Of a DNA stretch of 64,000 bases, positions 1 through 8,876 are shown piece after piece. Under the pieces are notes generated by a model. The model was given only the letters and a program-made list of their open reading frames with translations. It was not told where the DNA came from and made no database searches. Position numbers and translations under genes: made by a program. Origin of the DNA: Paraburkholderia sp. IMGN_8 (lineage in GTDB: Bacteria > Pseudomonadota > Gammaproteobacteria > Burkholderiales > Burkholderiaceae); NCBI RefSeq assembly GCF_038050405.1, contig NZ_CP150900.1, positions 3,844,001 to 3,908,000 of the forward strand. Direction: 5' to 3'. Position 1 is the first letter of the stretch. The number at the start of each line of letters is the position of its first letter.

Positions 1-1483
1 CAGTTGCCTTGTCTTTCGCGCCGACGTGCAGAATACCGTTCGCGTCGATGTCGAAGCTCACTTCGATCTGCGGCGTGCCGCGCGGTGCCGGCGGAATGCC
101 TTCGAGGTTGAACTCGCCCAGCAGCTTGTTGCCGGCCGCCATTTCGCGTTCGCCCTGGAACACCTTGATCGTCACGGCGCTCTGATTGTCGTCAGCCGTC
201 GAGTAGACCTGCGCGTGCTTGGTCGGGATCGTGGTGTTCTTGTTGATCATCTTCGTCATCACGCCGCCGAGCGTTTCGATGCCGAGCGACAACGGGGTCA
301 CGTCGAGCAGCAGAACGTCCTTGCGGTCGCCCGACAGAACCTGACCTTGGATCGCGGCGCCAACGGCTACGGCTTCGTCCGGGTTCACGTCACGGCGCGG
401 ATCCTTGCCGAAGAATTCCTTAACCTTTTCCTGCACCTTCGGCATACGGGTCATACCGCCGACCAGAATCACGTCGTCGATTTCGCCGACCTTCACGCCT
501 GCGTCCTTGATCGCCACGCGGCACGGTTCGATCGTGCGTTCGATCAGTTCTTCAACCAGCGCTTCCAGCTTCGCACGCGTGATTTTCAGGTTCAAGTGCT
601 TCGGACCCGACGCGTCGGCCGTGATGTACGGCAGGTTGATTTCGGTTTGCTGGCTCGACGACAGCTCGATCTTCGCCTTTTCAGCCGATTCCTTCAGGCG
701 TTGCAGCGCGAGCACGTCTTTCGACAGATCGACACCTTGTTCCTTCTTGAACTCGCCGATGATGTAATCGATGATGCGTTGGTCGAAGTCTTCACCGCCC
801 AGGAACGTATCGCCGTTCGTGGACAGCACTTCGAACTGCATTTCACCGTCGACGTCGGCGATTTCGATGATCGAAATGTCGAAGGTGCCGCCACCCAGGT
901 CATACACCGCGATCTTGCGGTCACCCTTTTCGGCCTTGTCGAGACCGAACGCGAGCGCAGCGGCGGTCGGTTCGTTGATGATCCGCTTCACTTCCAGACC
1001 GGCGATGCGGCCGGCGTCTTTGGTAGCCTGGCGCTGGCTGTCGTTGAAGTACGCGGGAACCGTGATCACAGCTTCGGTGACCGGCTCGCCGAGGTAGTCT
1101 TCAGCGGTCTTCTTCATCTTGCGCAGCACTTCCGCCGAGATTTGCGGCGGAGCCAGTTTGTCGTCGCGCACCTGGACCCATGCGTCGCCGTTGTCGGCCT
1201 TCATGATCTTGTACGGCATCAGACCGATGTCTTTCTGCACTTCCTTTTCTTCGAAGCGGCGGCCGATCAGGCGCTTGATTGCGTACAGCGTGTTCTTCGG
1301 GTTCGTAACCGACTGACGCTTGGCAGGCGCGCCGACGAGAATCTCGCCGTCTTCCATGTAAGCGATGATCGACGGCGTGGTGCGCGCGCCTTCCGAATTC
1401 TCGATCACCTTGACCGAATTGCCTTCCATGATCGCCACGCACGAGTTGGTCGTGCCGAGGTCGATGCCGATGATTTTGCCCAT
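1..1483 (-). CDS. dnaK: Chaperone protein DnaK (Hsp70), 3' end cut by window edge
   Basis: ATP-dependent cytosolic Hsp70 chaperone that works with DnaJ and GrpE. The protein starts [15 protein letters not shown], the canonical phosphate-1 motif of the Hsp70 ATPase domain, and the visible 494 codons cover the nucleotide-binding domain and the start of the substrate-binding domain. The C-terminal part lies beyond position 1. The start codon is an ATG preceded by AGGAG about 9 bases upstream. It lies downstream of grpE and a thioredoxin-like gene on the same strand, and has its own sigma-32-like promoter. Identity is secure; only the missing end is unknown. Confidence 0.98.
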   Translation of the reverse strand, partial: MGKIIGIDLGTTNSCVAIMEGNSVKVIENSEGARTTPSIIAYMEDGEILVGAPAKRQSVTNPKNTLYAIKRLIGRRFEEKEVQKDIGLMPYKIMKADNGDAWVQVRDDKLAPPQISAEVLRKMKKTAEDYLGEPVTEAVITVPAYFNDSQRQATKDAGRIAGLEVKRIINEPTAAALAFGLDKAEKGDRKIAVYDLGGGTFDISIIEIADVDGEMQFEVLSTNGDTFLGGEDFDQRIIDYIIGEFKKEQGVDLSKDVLALQRLKESAEKAKIELSSSQQTEINLPYITADASGPKHLNLKITRAKLEALVEELIERTIEPCRVAIKDAGVKVGEIDDVILVGGMTRMPKVQEKVKEFFGKDPRRDVNPDEAVAVGAAIQGQVLSGDRKDVLLLDVTPLSLGIETLGGVMTKMINKNTTIPTKHAQVYSTADDNQSAVTIKVFQGEREMAAGNKLLGEFNLEGIPPAPRGTPQIEVSFDIDANGILHVGAKDKAT

Positions 1484-1569
1484 TTTTACTAATCTCCTGA
1501 CTTTGATCGCTGCGGGAAGCGCCTTTTTGCCCATCTGGCGGTAAGGCACTCCGCCCTCAATTCATACCT

Positions 1570-1586
1570 GCACTCAACATGAGTGC
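1570..1586. promoter_or_regulatory. CIRCE-like palindrome overlapping the dnaK -10 element
   Basis: GCACTCA-aca-TGAGTGC is a perfect 7-base inverted repeat that covers the -10 element of the dnaK heat-shock promoter. Its arms contain the GCACTC/GAGTGC core of the HrcA operator CIRCE, but the cores are 5 bases apart instead of 9 and the outer TTA/TAA bases are missing. An hrcA gene is 3.4 kb away. It may be a divergent HrcA site or chance. Confidence 0.35.
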
Positions 1587-1604
1587 GTCCGCATCGTTTT
1601 CAAG
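1577..1604 (-). promoter_or_regulatory. Sigma-32 (RpoH) type promoter of dnaK
   Basis: On the minus strand CTTGAAA (1598-1604) is followed after 14 bases by CTCATGT (1577-1583). This matches the RpoH consensus CTTGAAA / CCCATnT at 13 of the 13 specified positions but one. It lies about 95 bases upstream of the dnaK start, giving dnaK a heat-shock promoter separate from that of grpE. The match is seen in the sequence; activity is inferred. Confidence 0.7.
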
Positions 1605-1635
1605 ACCTCTTTTGCGATGCGGTCTTTAATTTTTT

Positions 1636-2073
1636 TCAATCGCTCGAACTTTTGCCGCTTTTGTCGCTACCTCGCGCACTGCCGCCGGCTGTGGCCGCCC
1701 GGATTTTTTCCCGCGCGGCCGCGACCGCCGCCTCGAACTGCCCAAGGCGGTGCCAGCCGGTTGCCCGGCCGAGCCGCTTGCCACGGTGGAAGAAGAACCA
1801 TGTGGGCACGCCGTGAAGCATGAAGCGACGGCCCAGTTCGCGGTGCTCGTAGACGTTGCTGTGAAACCATCGGAGACCGAGCGCGCGAATCGCGTCCGGC
1901 TGCGTCAGCATCGCCTTCTTCGCGATCTCGCAGTTGAAGCAGTCGAGACCCCAGAAAAACACCACGGCCAGTTCATCCCCGGCCTCGGCCAGCTTGACGT
2001 CGAACGACTCGGCGCTGAGCTCCACCATGTCGAACGCGGCAAACGCGGTTGCGTCGACGGGAATGTTGGCCAT
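1636..2073 (-). CDS. Thioredoxin-like protein with a CFNC active site
   Basis: 145-residue cytosolic thioredoxin-fold protein without a signal peptide. The redox motif sits at residues 41-48 as WGLDCFNC in place of the usual WCGPC, and the cis-proline loop is GVPTW near residue 90, so the thioredoxin fold is well supported. The final 25 residues are a low-complexity Gly/Ser/Lys tail. It lies between grpE and dnaK on the same strand, so it can be co-expressed with the heat-shock chaperones. The natural partner is unknown; a disulphide reductase or redox-responsive chaperone accessory are both possible. Confidence 0.8.
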   Translation of the reverse strand: MANIPVDATAFAAFDMVELSAESFDVKLAEAGDELAVVFFWGLDCFNCEIAKKAMLTQPDAIRALGLRWFHSNVYEHRELGRRFMLHGVPTWFFFHRGKRLGRATGWHRLGQFEAAVAAAREKIRAATAGGSARGSDKSGKSSSD

Positions 2074-2108
2074 AACGGTGCTCGCCGGGGCGAAACGGCT
2101 TGTAGCGC

Positions 2109-2699
2109 TTACTTCGGTGCCGCGACAGTCACGAGCGCCGGACGAAGAACGCGGTCGGCGATCACGAAGCCCTTTTGCAGCACGGCGACGACCGTGTTCG
2201 GCTCCTGATCGGCCGGCACCATCGAAATAGCCTGGTGGCGGTGCGGATCGAACTTCTCCCCGACCGGGTTCAGGGCGACAACGCGGCCCTTCTCCAGCGC
2301 ACCGGTGAGCTGGCGCAGCGTCAGTTCGACGCCTTCGCGCACCTTCTGCAGGTCGTCGGACGAGTGGGCAACCGCGGCCTCGAGGCTGTCGACCACAGGC
2401 AGCAGGTGCTCGGCGAAGCTTTCGATCGCGAACTTATGGGCCTTGGTCACATCTTCCTGAGCGCGGCGGCGCACGTTTTCGGTCTCGGCCTTGGCCCGCA
2501 GGAAGTTCTCCTGCAACTCCGCGATCTTGGCCTGGGCATCGGACAGCGCGGCCTCGACGCCCGCTGCCGGCGAGTCGGCGGCAGTAGCGGCGGTTGCCGC
2601 CGCGTCCTGCTGGGATGCTGCGGCCTCGGCGGCCTGGCGCTCGGTTTCGTCGGCGGGCGTGGGATTCTGGCTCGTCGGGTTCTCTTGCGTGTTTTCCAT
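2109..2699 (-). CDS. grpE: GrpE nucleotide exchange factor
   Basis: 196-residue nucleotide exchange factor for DnaK. The first 60 residues are an Ala/Gln/Thr-rich disordered head. A long helical stretch with [10 protein letters not shown] follows, and the beta domain ends with the typical [16 protein letters not shown]. Length and order fit GrpE. The gene is the first of a minus-strand group (grpE, thioredoxin-like, dnaK) and is preceded by a near-perfect sigma-32 promoter, as expected for a heat-shock operon. Confidence 0.97.
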   Translation of the reverse strand: MENTQENPTSQNPTPADETERQAAEAAASQQDAAATAATAADSPAAGVEAALSDAQAKIAELQENFLRAKAETENVRRRAQEDVTKAHKFAIESFAEHLLPVVDSLEAAVAHSSDDLQKVREGVELTLRQLTGALEKGRVVALNPVGEKFDPHRHQAISMVPADQEPNTVVAVLQKGFVIADRVLRPALVTVAAPK

Positions 2700-2821
2700 G
2701 TCGCTGAAAGTCGTTAAAAAGTAAAAGCCAACGGTGGCGGCATCGAGCGGAAACTGGCGCAGTTTGTGCGTTGCAAAAACACGACAAACAGCCGCCGCGC
2801 GCTACCGCGTATCGAAACGGC

Positions 2822-2849
2822 AGATGGGGCCTGAAACAACCATTTCAAG
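2822..2849 (-). promoter_or_regulatory. Consensus sigma-32 (RpoH) promoter of grpE
   Basis: Read on the minus strand, CTTGAAA (2843-2849), 13 bases, then CCCCATCT (2822-2829). This equals the RpoH consensus CTTGAAA-N13-CCCCATnT. The expected transcript start is about 115 bases upstream of the grpE ATG at 2699. The stretch 2700-3077 has no other gene; it holds this promoter and, on the plus strand, the promoter and leader of the small gene at 3078. Confidence 0.88.
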
Positions 2850-2933
2850 CGGCTCGCCCGGGACTTTTCGGACCACGGATATGCGGCGGAAATGCCCGGT
2901 TACAACCATTATCGTGCCGCAATCAGATTGAGA

Positions 2934-2962
2934 TTGAGTGCGCCCGACAAGTGGCCTATGCT
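2934..2962 (+). promoter_or_regulatory. Candidate sigma-70 promoter of the small gene at 3078
   Basis: TTGAGT (2934-2939), 17 bases, TATGCT (2957-2962). Each box matches four or five of six consensus bases and the spacing is ideal. The predicted transcript has a leader of about 110 bases, in which CGGAAAAG (from about 2974) can pair imperfectly with CTTTCCG (from about 3010). No experimental support can be read from sequence. Confidence 0.4.
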
Positions 2963-3077
2963 CCAATAAAGCATCGGAAAAGACACGTTAACCCTAATCT
3001 GACGTAAACCTTTCCGACATTTTGCAATTCCACCTGATTAGCCCGTTTCCGTCCTGCATCTTCCTGAGGGGAGTACC

Positions 3078-3239
3078 GTGAAACTGACCTTTGCAATATC
3101 GGTGGTCGCATTGGTACTGATCGCGGGCACCACGACCATCTGCATGTCCGGCGCCGTCAACGATCACACCACCGAGTACGGCGGTGTGCACGCGACGATG
3201 GAACAGCTGTTCAATCCCCACCTGAAAATTTGTCGATAA
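3078..3239 (+). CDS. Small hypothetical protein with an N-terminal membrane/signal segment (53 aa)
   Basis: GTG start with GAGGGGAG five bases upstream. It encodes 53 residues: a start MKLTFAISVVALVLIAG that looks like a signal peptide or single membrane anchor, then a short polar tail ending NPHLKICR. Two cysteines are present. The last 29 bases overlap the 3' end of hslR on the other strand, so the two genes converge. Ribosome binding site, promoter-like sequence upstream and hydrophobic N-terminus favour a real gene; function is unknown. Confidence 0.5.
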   Translation: MKLTFAISVVALVLIAGTTTICMSGAVNDHTTEYGGVHATMEQLFNPHLKICR

Positions 3240-3618
3240 TGCGCCGGTCGCGCTTGGTCGGCCTGCCGTGCAAAACGGCGGCCGGCTCGCGATATGTCTT
3301 GCGCCGCTCCTGCTCGACTTGCCGCTTTACCTTGCTCTCTTCGGTTTCCGCATAAAGCGTCTGAGCGACGCTCGCCGGGCCGCGCACGTCGCACACGCCT
3401 AGCACTTCCACCTGCCAGACAATTCGCTCGATCTCGATTTCGACCAGGTCGCCGACGCGCACGTCCTTAGCCGGTTTGACGCTGGCGCCGCCGATGCGCA
3501 CGTGCCCTTTGTCGACAGCATCCGCCGCGAGCGAGCGCGTCTTGAAGAAGCGCGCTGCCCAGAGCCATTTGTCGATGCGCAGCCTGGCGCCCGGTTCGGT
3601 TGAAACCCTGTAATTCAT
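3211..3618 (-). CDS. hslR: S4-domain RNA-binding heat-shock protein Hsp15
   Basis: 135 residues with an S4 RNA-binding domain at about residues 12-75 (RIDKWLWAARFFKTRSLA, then GHVRIGG) and a basic C-terminal tail (QERRKTYREP, GRPTKRDRRI). In E. coli Hsp15 binds stalled 50S subunits carrying peptidyl-tRNA and returns them to translation. The start is 8 bases from the end of hemH, so the two are probably co-transcribed. Location among heat-shock genes fits. Confidence 0.9.
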   Translation of the reverse strand: MNYRVSTEPGARLRIDKWLWAARFFKTRSLAADAVDKGHVRIGGASVKPAKDVRVGDLVEIEIERIVWQVEVLGVCDVRGPASVAQTLYAETEESKVKRQVEQERRKTYREPAAVLHGRPTKRDRRIIDKFSGGD

Positions 3619-3626
3619 GAGTCCGC

Positions 3627-4697
3627 CTACGCCCCTGCCGTGTGCGGCACAGGCGCCGCCTGCACCGGCCAGCCTTGCAAATTCTGCGCGACGATCTCAC
3701 CTAGCGCGGCAATCCATGCCTGCGAGGCGTTCACGCAGGGAATCCGGTGAAATTCCTTGCCGCCTGCATGTAGGAACTCGTCGCGCACTTCCATGCCGAT
3801 TTCCTCAATCGTTTCAAGGCAATCGGCGGTGAAGCCCGGACAGAACACGTCGGCCCGCTGCACTCCCGCCGAGCCTAGTTCCTTCAGCGTCGGCGCGGTG
3901 TACGGCTGCAGCCATTCGGCGTTGCCGAAACGCGACTGGAAGGTAATCCGGCATTCCACCGGCGTCAGTTCCAGCGCGTGCATCAACAACGCGCCGGTTT
4001 GCTGGCACTGCTCGTGGTACGGATCGCCGAGGTCGAGCGTGCGCTTGGGCACGCCATGAAAACTGAGTACCAGCTTGTCGCCCGCCGCGAAATCCGGGCG
4101 GCCGTGCTGATGCCAGTAATGGTGCACCTGTGCGGCCAGGGCGGCGATGTACGCCGGATGATCGGCATACTGGCGCACCGTGCGGATTTCCAGTTGATTG
4201 CGCATCCGCTTGAGCGCTGAAAAAGCATCGTCGAAAGCCGTGGCCGTGGTCGACGACGAATATTGCGGATACATCGGCACCAGCAGCACGCGCTCGGCGC
4301 CCGCGAGCTTCAACTGGTTCAGCATGGCCGGAATGCCAGGCGTGCCGTAGCGCATCGCGTAGTCGACCAGCACCGTGTAGTCGTTCAATTGCAGCAAATG
4401 GCGCAAACCTTCCACCTGCTTCTCCGTGTACACACGCAGCGGCGAGCCTTCAGGCATCCAGACAGCCGCGTACTTCTTGGCCGACGCACGGCCCCGGGAC
4501 GGCAGAATCAACAGCCGCAGGATCACCTGCCAGATCAAAGCGGGAATTTCGACCACGCGCGGGTCGGACAGGAACTGGGCCAGATAGCGGCGAACCGCGC
4601 GCGGCGTCGGCGCGTCGGGCGTGCCGAGATTGATCAGCAGCACGGCGACACGGTGCGACGTGGCGTTCTGCGAAGGCCGCTCGAGGTCGAAGCGCAT
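3627..4697 (-). CDS. hemH: Ferrochelatase
   Basis: Inserts Fe2+ into protoporphyrin IX, the last step of haem synthesis. The 356-residue protein has [11 protein letters not shown] near the N-terminus, the metal-binding histidine in [10 protein letters not shown] around residue 215, and the acidic [16 protein letters not shown] segment near residue 285. I chose the ATG at 4697; a TTG two codons upstream is also in frame but unlikely. It is followed closely by hslR on the same strand. Confidence 0.96.
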   Translation of the reverse strand: MRFDLERPSQNATSHRVAVLLINLGTPDAPTPRAVRRYLAQFLSDPRVVEIPALIWQVILRLLILPSRGRASAKKYAAVWMPEGSPLRVYTEKQVEGLRHLLQLNDYTVLVDYAMRYGTPGIPAMLNQLKLAGAERVLLVPMYPQYSSSTTATAFDDAFSALKRMRNQLEIRTVRQYADHPAYIAALAAQVHHYWHQHGRPDFAAGDKLVLSFHGVPKRTLDLGDPYHEQCQQTGALLMHALELTPVECRITFQSRFGNAEWLQPYTAPTLKELGSAGVQRADVFCPGFTADCLETIEEIGMEVRDEFLHAGGKEFHRIPCVNASQAWIAALGEIVAQNLQGWPVQAAPVPHTAGA

Positions 4698-4862
4698 AGG
4701 CAACAGGAATAGCCGCTTGAGGCGGAAAGTCGGTTTCAGGTGAGATTCATTATAGCGGCGCGGTCCATTGCGGGGTCTGCCAGGACACCCTGGCCATTCG
4801 GCCGATTGGCAAGCCGCGCGCCGTCGCGCATCATTTTCAGCATGAACCGCCGCTGCAAATGC

Positions 4863-5882
4863 TTACTGCTGGCTGAGAGTCAGCGAAAGCAGGCGGGCGG
4901 TGATGTCGACAATCGGAATCACACGGCTGTAGGCCATGCGAGTCGGCCCGATCACGCCGAGCGTGCCGACAATCTTGCCGTTCACCTCGTACGGCGCGGT
5001 GACGACGCTCATTTCCTCGATCGGCACGAGATTCGACTCGCCGCCGATGAAAATCTGCACGCCCTGGGCGTGACTCGACACATCAAGCAACTGAAGGAGA
5101 CTGGTTTTTTGGTCGAACACATCGAACAGCTTGCGCAGCCGCGCCATGTCCGACGACAGGTCGGCGACCTCGAGCAGATTGCGCTCGCCGGAGATCAGCA
5201 CGGTCTCGCCGGTGTCGGATTCGTCGGTGCTGGCCGTAACGGCAGCGTGCATCAGCGTGGTCATGTCGCCGCGCAGCGCGTCGATTTCTTCGCGCAGGCG
5301 CCGGCGCACGTCGTCGAACGACAGGCCCGCAAAGTGCGCATTGATGTAATTGGAGGCTTCAACCAGTTGCGACGGAGAGAAGTCGCGCTGGGTCGCCATA
5401 ATGCGGTTTTGCACGTCGCCTTCGGGCGTCACGATGATCAGCAGGATGCGCTTGTCGGACAGGCGCATGAACTCGATCTGCTTGAACACGTGGCTGCGCC
5501 GCGGCGTCAGCACCACGCCGGCGAACTGCGACAGGTTGGACAGCACGCTGGCCGCCGCCGCGACGATTTTCTGCGGCTCGCCGGCCTGCAGCGTAGTCTT
5601 CACGGTACGGGTAACGGCTTCCTCGTCGGCTGCGGATTCGACGGTCAACATTGTGTCGACGAACAGCCGGTAGCCTCGCGGCGTAGGAATGCGGCCCGCG
5701 GAAGTGTGCGGACTGATCACGAGCCCCAGGTCCTCGAGGTCGGACATCACGTTGCGGATCGTCGCCGGACTCAATTCGAGGCCGGAATAGCGCGACAACG
5801 TGCGCGAGCCGACCGGCTGACCTTCGGCGATGTAGCGCTCGATCAGCGTTTTGAGGAGGGTTTGTGCGCGGGGATCTAGCAT
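4863..5882 (-). CDS. hrcA: Heat-inducible transcription repressor HrcA
   Basis: 339 residues starting [17 protein letters not shown]. An N-terminal winged helix holds [17 protein letters not shown] and the recognition segment [14 protein letters not shown]; a GAF-like dimerisation domain follows, ending with [12 protein letters not shown]. HrcA represses groE/dnaK-type genes by binding CIRCE operators and is kept active by GroEL. The reading frame stays open upstream of 5882, but homologues begin at this Met and the upstream part is Arg/Ala-rich without conserved features. It is divergent from nadK, the usual order in Burkholderiales. Confidence 0.95.
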   Translation of the reverse strand: MLDPRAQTLLKTLIERYIAEGQPVGSRTLSRYSGLELSPATIRNVMSDLEDLGLVISPHTSAGRIPTPRGYRLFVDTMLTVESAADEEAVTRTVKTTLQAGEPQKIVAAAASVLSNLSQFAGVVLTPRRSHVFKQIEFMRLSDKRILLIIVTPEGDVQNRIMATQRDFSPSQLVEASNYINAHFAGLSFDDVRRRLREEIDALRGDMTTLMHAAVTASTDESDTGETVLISGERNLLEVADLSSDMARLRKLFDVFDQKTSLLQLLDVSSHAQGVQIFIGGESNLVPIEEMSVVTAPYEVNGKIVGTLGVIGPTRMAYSRVIPIVDITARLLSLTLSQQ

Positions 5883-6197
5883 GACGGAAAATTTTAGCTC
5901 AATGACGCGACTATCGCGAGCGCTAACGGCGTCAACCGCGCCAGGCGCCGCCCGGCGCGCCGCCGGTTGGCGGGGCGGCGCTTTGCATCGGGTCCGGCAC
6001 TTTGCCCGGCGCCTTGTCAGCGGCCAGTGCGGCGAATCCGCCAGTGACACGCTGCCCGGCCACAACCCGCACGCGTGTCATCAAGGCTTCACCATTCTAA
6101 CGATAATCGTGCAACGCGCTGGCAGGCCGCGTTGGCTGGCCTGTTACCGGGTCTGTCTGCGGTTCTTTTCAGGCCCTACCTATGGTGTAATGCCGGC
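5883..6197. other. hrcA-nadK divergent intergenic region
   Basis: 315 bases between divergent starts, expected to hold both promoters. TATGGTGTAAT at 6181-6191 sits just before the nadK ATG, and GATAAT occurs near 6102. On the minus strand TAAAAT lies close to the hrcA start. None has a convincing -35 at normal spacing. A TTAGCGCTC stretch near 5920 resembles one CIRCE arm but has no partner at 9 bases. Confidence 0.4.
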
Positions 6198-7094
6198 ATG
6201 CAAGTGACCAGCCAGTTCAAGACCGTCGCGCTCGTCGGGCGCAGCAATACGCCGGGCATCGGCGAGCCGCTGACCGCGCTCGCCTCGTGCATCGCGAGGC
6301 GAGGCTTCGACGTCGTGTTCGAAGCAGAAACCGCCGCCGAAATCGGCATCACCGACTACCCGGCGCTGCGTCCCGCCGAGATCGGTGCGCGCGCCGACGT
6401 CGCCGTGGTGCTCGGCGGCGACGGCACGATGCTCGGCATCGGTCGCCAGCTTGCGCCGTACCGCACGCCGCTGATCGGCATCAATCACGGGCGGCTCGGT
6501 TTCATCACCGACATCCCGATCTCCGACATGAGCGAGATCGTGCCGCAAATGCTCGCCGGCAACTTCGAGCGCGAAGAACGCATGCTGCTCGAGGCGCGCA
6601 TCATGCGCGGCGGCAATCCGATCTATCACGCGCTGGCGTTCAACGACGTGGTGGTCAACCGCAGCGGCTTTTCGGGGATGGCGGAGCTGCATGTGTCGGT
6701 GGACGGACGCTTCATGTACAACCAGCGCTCGGACGGCCTGATCGTCGCCACACCCACCGGTTCGACCGCCTACGCATTGTCGTCGCAAGGGCCGATCCTG
6801 CATCCGCAACTGCAAGGCATCGTGCTGGTGCCGATCGCGCCGCACGCGCTGTCGAACCGGCCGATCGTGCTGCCGGACGACTCGAAGGTCAGCATTCAGA
6901 TCGTTTCGGGCCGCGAAGTGAACGTCAATTTCGACATGCAGTCGTTCACCTCGCTCGAACTGGGCGACACGATCGAAGTACGCCGCTCGCGTCATACGGT
7001 GCCGATGCTGCATCCGGTCGGCTACAGCCATTACGCGACGCTGCGCAAAAAACTGCACTGGAACGAATACCCGTCGCACGAAGAAGATATCTAG
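6198..7094 (+). CDS. nadK: NAD kinase
   Basis: 298 residues; makes NADP+ from NAD+ and ATP. The diagnostic phosphate-binding motif [14 protein letters not shown] lies at about residues 70-83, followed by GRLGFITD and the conserved [15 protein letters not shown] segment. The start [14 protein letters not shown] at 6198 aligns with known NadK starts; upstream codons in frame are intergenic. The short leader suggests little or no 5' UTR. It is followed 70 bases later by recN, as in many betaproteobacteria. Confidence 0.97.
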   Translation: MQVTSQFKTVALVGRSNTPGIGEPLTALASCIARRGFDVVFEAETAAEIGITDYPALRPAEIGARADVAVVLGGDGTMLGIGRQLAPYRTPLIGINHGRLGFITDIPISDMSEIVPQMLAGNFEREERMLLEARIMRGGNPIYHALAFNDVVVNRSGFSGMAELHVSVDGRFMYNQRSDGLIVATPTGSTAYALSSQGPILHPQLQGIVLVPIAPHALSNRPIVLPDDSKVSIQIVSGREVNVNFDMQSFTSLELGDTIEVRRSRHTVPMLHPVGYSHYATLRKKLHWNEYPSHEEDI

Positions 7095-7164
7095 CCCTGA
7101 GCGGACCCGAACGAACCGGCTCGACCGCCGCGGCCCGCAACTTTAAGCTCATCAGACGACCTCC

Positions 7165-8835
7165 ATGCTTCGCCACCTCTCGATACGCGACTTCGTCATC
7201 GTCGCCGCGCTCGATCTCGAATTCGACAGCGGCTTTACCGTTTTCTCCGGCGAAACCGGCGCCGGCAAGTCGATCCTGATCGACGCGCTGGCGCTCGCGC
7301 TCGGCGCCCGCGCCGACGCGAGCGTGGTGCGCACCGGCGAGAGCCGGGCCGACATCACCGCCGAGTTCGAGACGCATGCACAAGTCGAGCAATGGCTCGA
7401 CGAACAGGCGCTCGGCACAGCGGCCGATGACGGCCATCACGGCGGCACCGTGATGCTGCGCCGCGTGGTGGATGCAAACGGCCGCTCGCGGGCGTTCATC
7501 AACGGCACGGCGGCCACGCTCACGCAGTTGCGTGAAGTCGGCGAGATGCTGGTGGATATCCATGGACAGCATGCGCACCAGTTGCTGATGCGCCCGGACG
7601 CGCAACGCGAGCTGTTCGACACGCACGCCGGTCTCACCGAAACCGCGGCAATCGTGACGCGAGCATGGCGCACGTGGCGCGACAAGGTCCAGGCCGTCGA
7701 GCACGCGCAAACCCGCGACCGCGAATTGCAGCTCGAACGCGAGCGCCTCGCGTGGCAGCTCACCGAACTGGACAAGCTTGCGCCGCAGCCGGGCGAGTGG
7801 GAAGAGGTCAACACCGAGCACCGGCGCTTGTCGCATTCGGCCAACCTGATCGACGGCGTGCAAGGCGCGCTCGGCGCACTGTCCGAATCGGATGAGGCCA
7901 TGATCACGCATCTGGCCTCGATTGTCTCGAAGGTGCGCGACCTCGCGGAGATCGACCCGGCGTTGAACGACGTGCTGGCCGCGCTCGAACCGGCCGAGAT
8001 CCAGTTGCAGGAAGCGGCATATTCGCTGAGCCACTACGCGCAAAAGCTCGAACTCGATCCGGACCGGCTCGCGCAGGTCGAAAAACGGCTCGACGCATTG
8101 CATTCGGCGGCACGCAAATTCCGCTTGCAGCCGGAAACGCTGCCTGAAGAACACGAAGCGCGCCGCGCGCAACTCGCCGCGCTCGACGCCGCAGCCGACC
8201 TCGACAGCCTCCACGCAGCCGAAGCCAAGGCCAAGGAAGATTTCCTCACCGAAGCGAAGAAGCTGTCAAAGGCACGCGCCAAGGCCGGCAAGGCGCTGGG
8301 CGCGGCGGTGACCACCGGCATGCAGGAACTGTCGATGAAAGGCGGCAGCTTCGAAGTCGCCCTGGTGCCGCTGCCGGAAGGCGGCGCGCACGGCCTCGAA
8401 CAGGTCGAATTCCGCGTCGCCGGTCATGCGGGCGTGCCGTTGCGACCGCTTGCGAAAGTTGCCTCCGGCGGCGAACTGGCGCGGATCAGCCTCGCATTGG
8501 CCGTGATCGCCAGCGCGGCAAGCCCCACGCCGACCTTGATCTTCGACGAAGTGGATACAGGAATCGGCGGCGGCGTCGCGGAGGTCGTCGGCCGTTTGCT
8601 GCATCAACTCGGCGAGGCGCGCCAGGTGCTGTGCGTGACACACTTGCCGCAAGTGGCCGCACGCGGCGACCATCATTTCCAGGTGGCGAAAGCGGGCAAC
8701 GGCCAAGGCGGCACGGTCAGCAGCGTGACCTCGCTCGACCGGGTGAGCCGCGTCGAAGAAGTCGCACGAATGCTCGGCGGCCTGGAGATCACCGCGACCA
8801 CCCGCAAACACGCGAAGGAAATGCTGGCGGCTTAA
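7165..8835 (+). CDS. recN: DNA repair protein RecN
   Basis: 556-residue SMC-like ATPase of recombinational double-strand-break repair. Walker A is FSGETGAGKSILIDAL at about residues 28-43; a long coiled coil covers roughly residues 160-370; the ABC signature is ASGGELARISLAL and Walker B is TLIFDEVDTGIGG near residue 460. Start MLRHLSIRDFVIV is standard. The gene converges with glnE. No LexA box is obvious directly upstream. Confidence 0.97.
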   Translation: MLRHLSIRDFVIVAALDLEFDSGFTVFSGETGAGKSILIDALALALGARADASVVRTGESRADITAEFETHAQVEQWLDEQALGTAADDGHHGGTVMLRRVVDANGRSRAFINGTAATLTQLREVGEMLVDIHGQHAHQLLMRPDAQRELFDTHAGLTETAAIVTRAWRTWRDKVQAVEHAQTRDRELQLERERLAWQLTELDKLAPQPGEWEEVNTEHRRLSHSANLIDGVQGALGALSESDEAMITHLASIVSKVRDLAEIDPALNDVLAALEPAEIQLQEAAYSLSHYAQKLELDPDRLAQVEKRLDALHSAARKFRLQPETLPEEHEARRAQLAALDAAADLDSLHAAEAKAKEDFLTEAKKLSKARAKAGKALGAAVTTGMQELSMKGGSFEVALVPLPEGGAHGLEQVEFRVAGHAGVPLRPLAKVASGGELARISLALAVIASAASPTPTLIFDEVDTGIGGGVAEVVGRLLHQLGEARQVLCVTHLPQVAARGDHHFQVAKAGNGQGGTVSSVTSLDRVSRVEEVARMLGGLEITATTRKHAKEMLAA

Positions 8836-8843
8836 GCGCAAGC

Positions 8844-8864
8844 GGCCGGAAGATCATCCCGGCC
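8844..8864. terminator. Hairpin between convergent recN and glnE
   Basis: GGCCGG (8844-8849) and CCGGCC (8859-8864) form a 6-pair GC stem with a 9-base loop in the 41 bases between the two convergent stop codons. There is no T-run on either side, so it is at best a weak or factor-assisted terminator. Confidence 0.35.
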
Positions 8865-8876
8865 GGCCACGCGCCT

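Noticed and set aside
26..1492. Long open frame on the plus strand opposite dnaK
   Set aside because: It is the antisense of dnaK. The GC-rich codon pattern keeps the opposite frame open; no binding site, and the product is His/Arg/Asp-rich without known motifs.
5900..5930. Possible CIRCE operator before hrcA
   Set aside because: One arm resembles TTAGCACTC, but no matching second arm occurs at 9 bases; the nearest GAG-CTAA is too far and incomplete.
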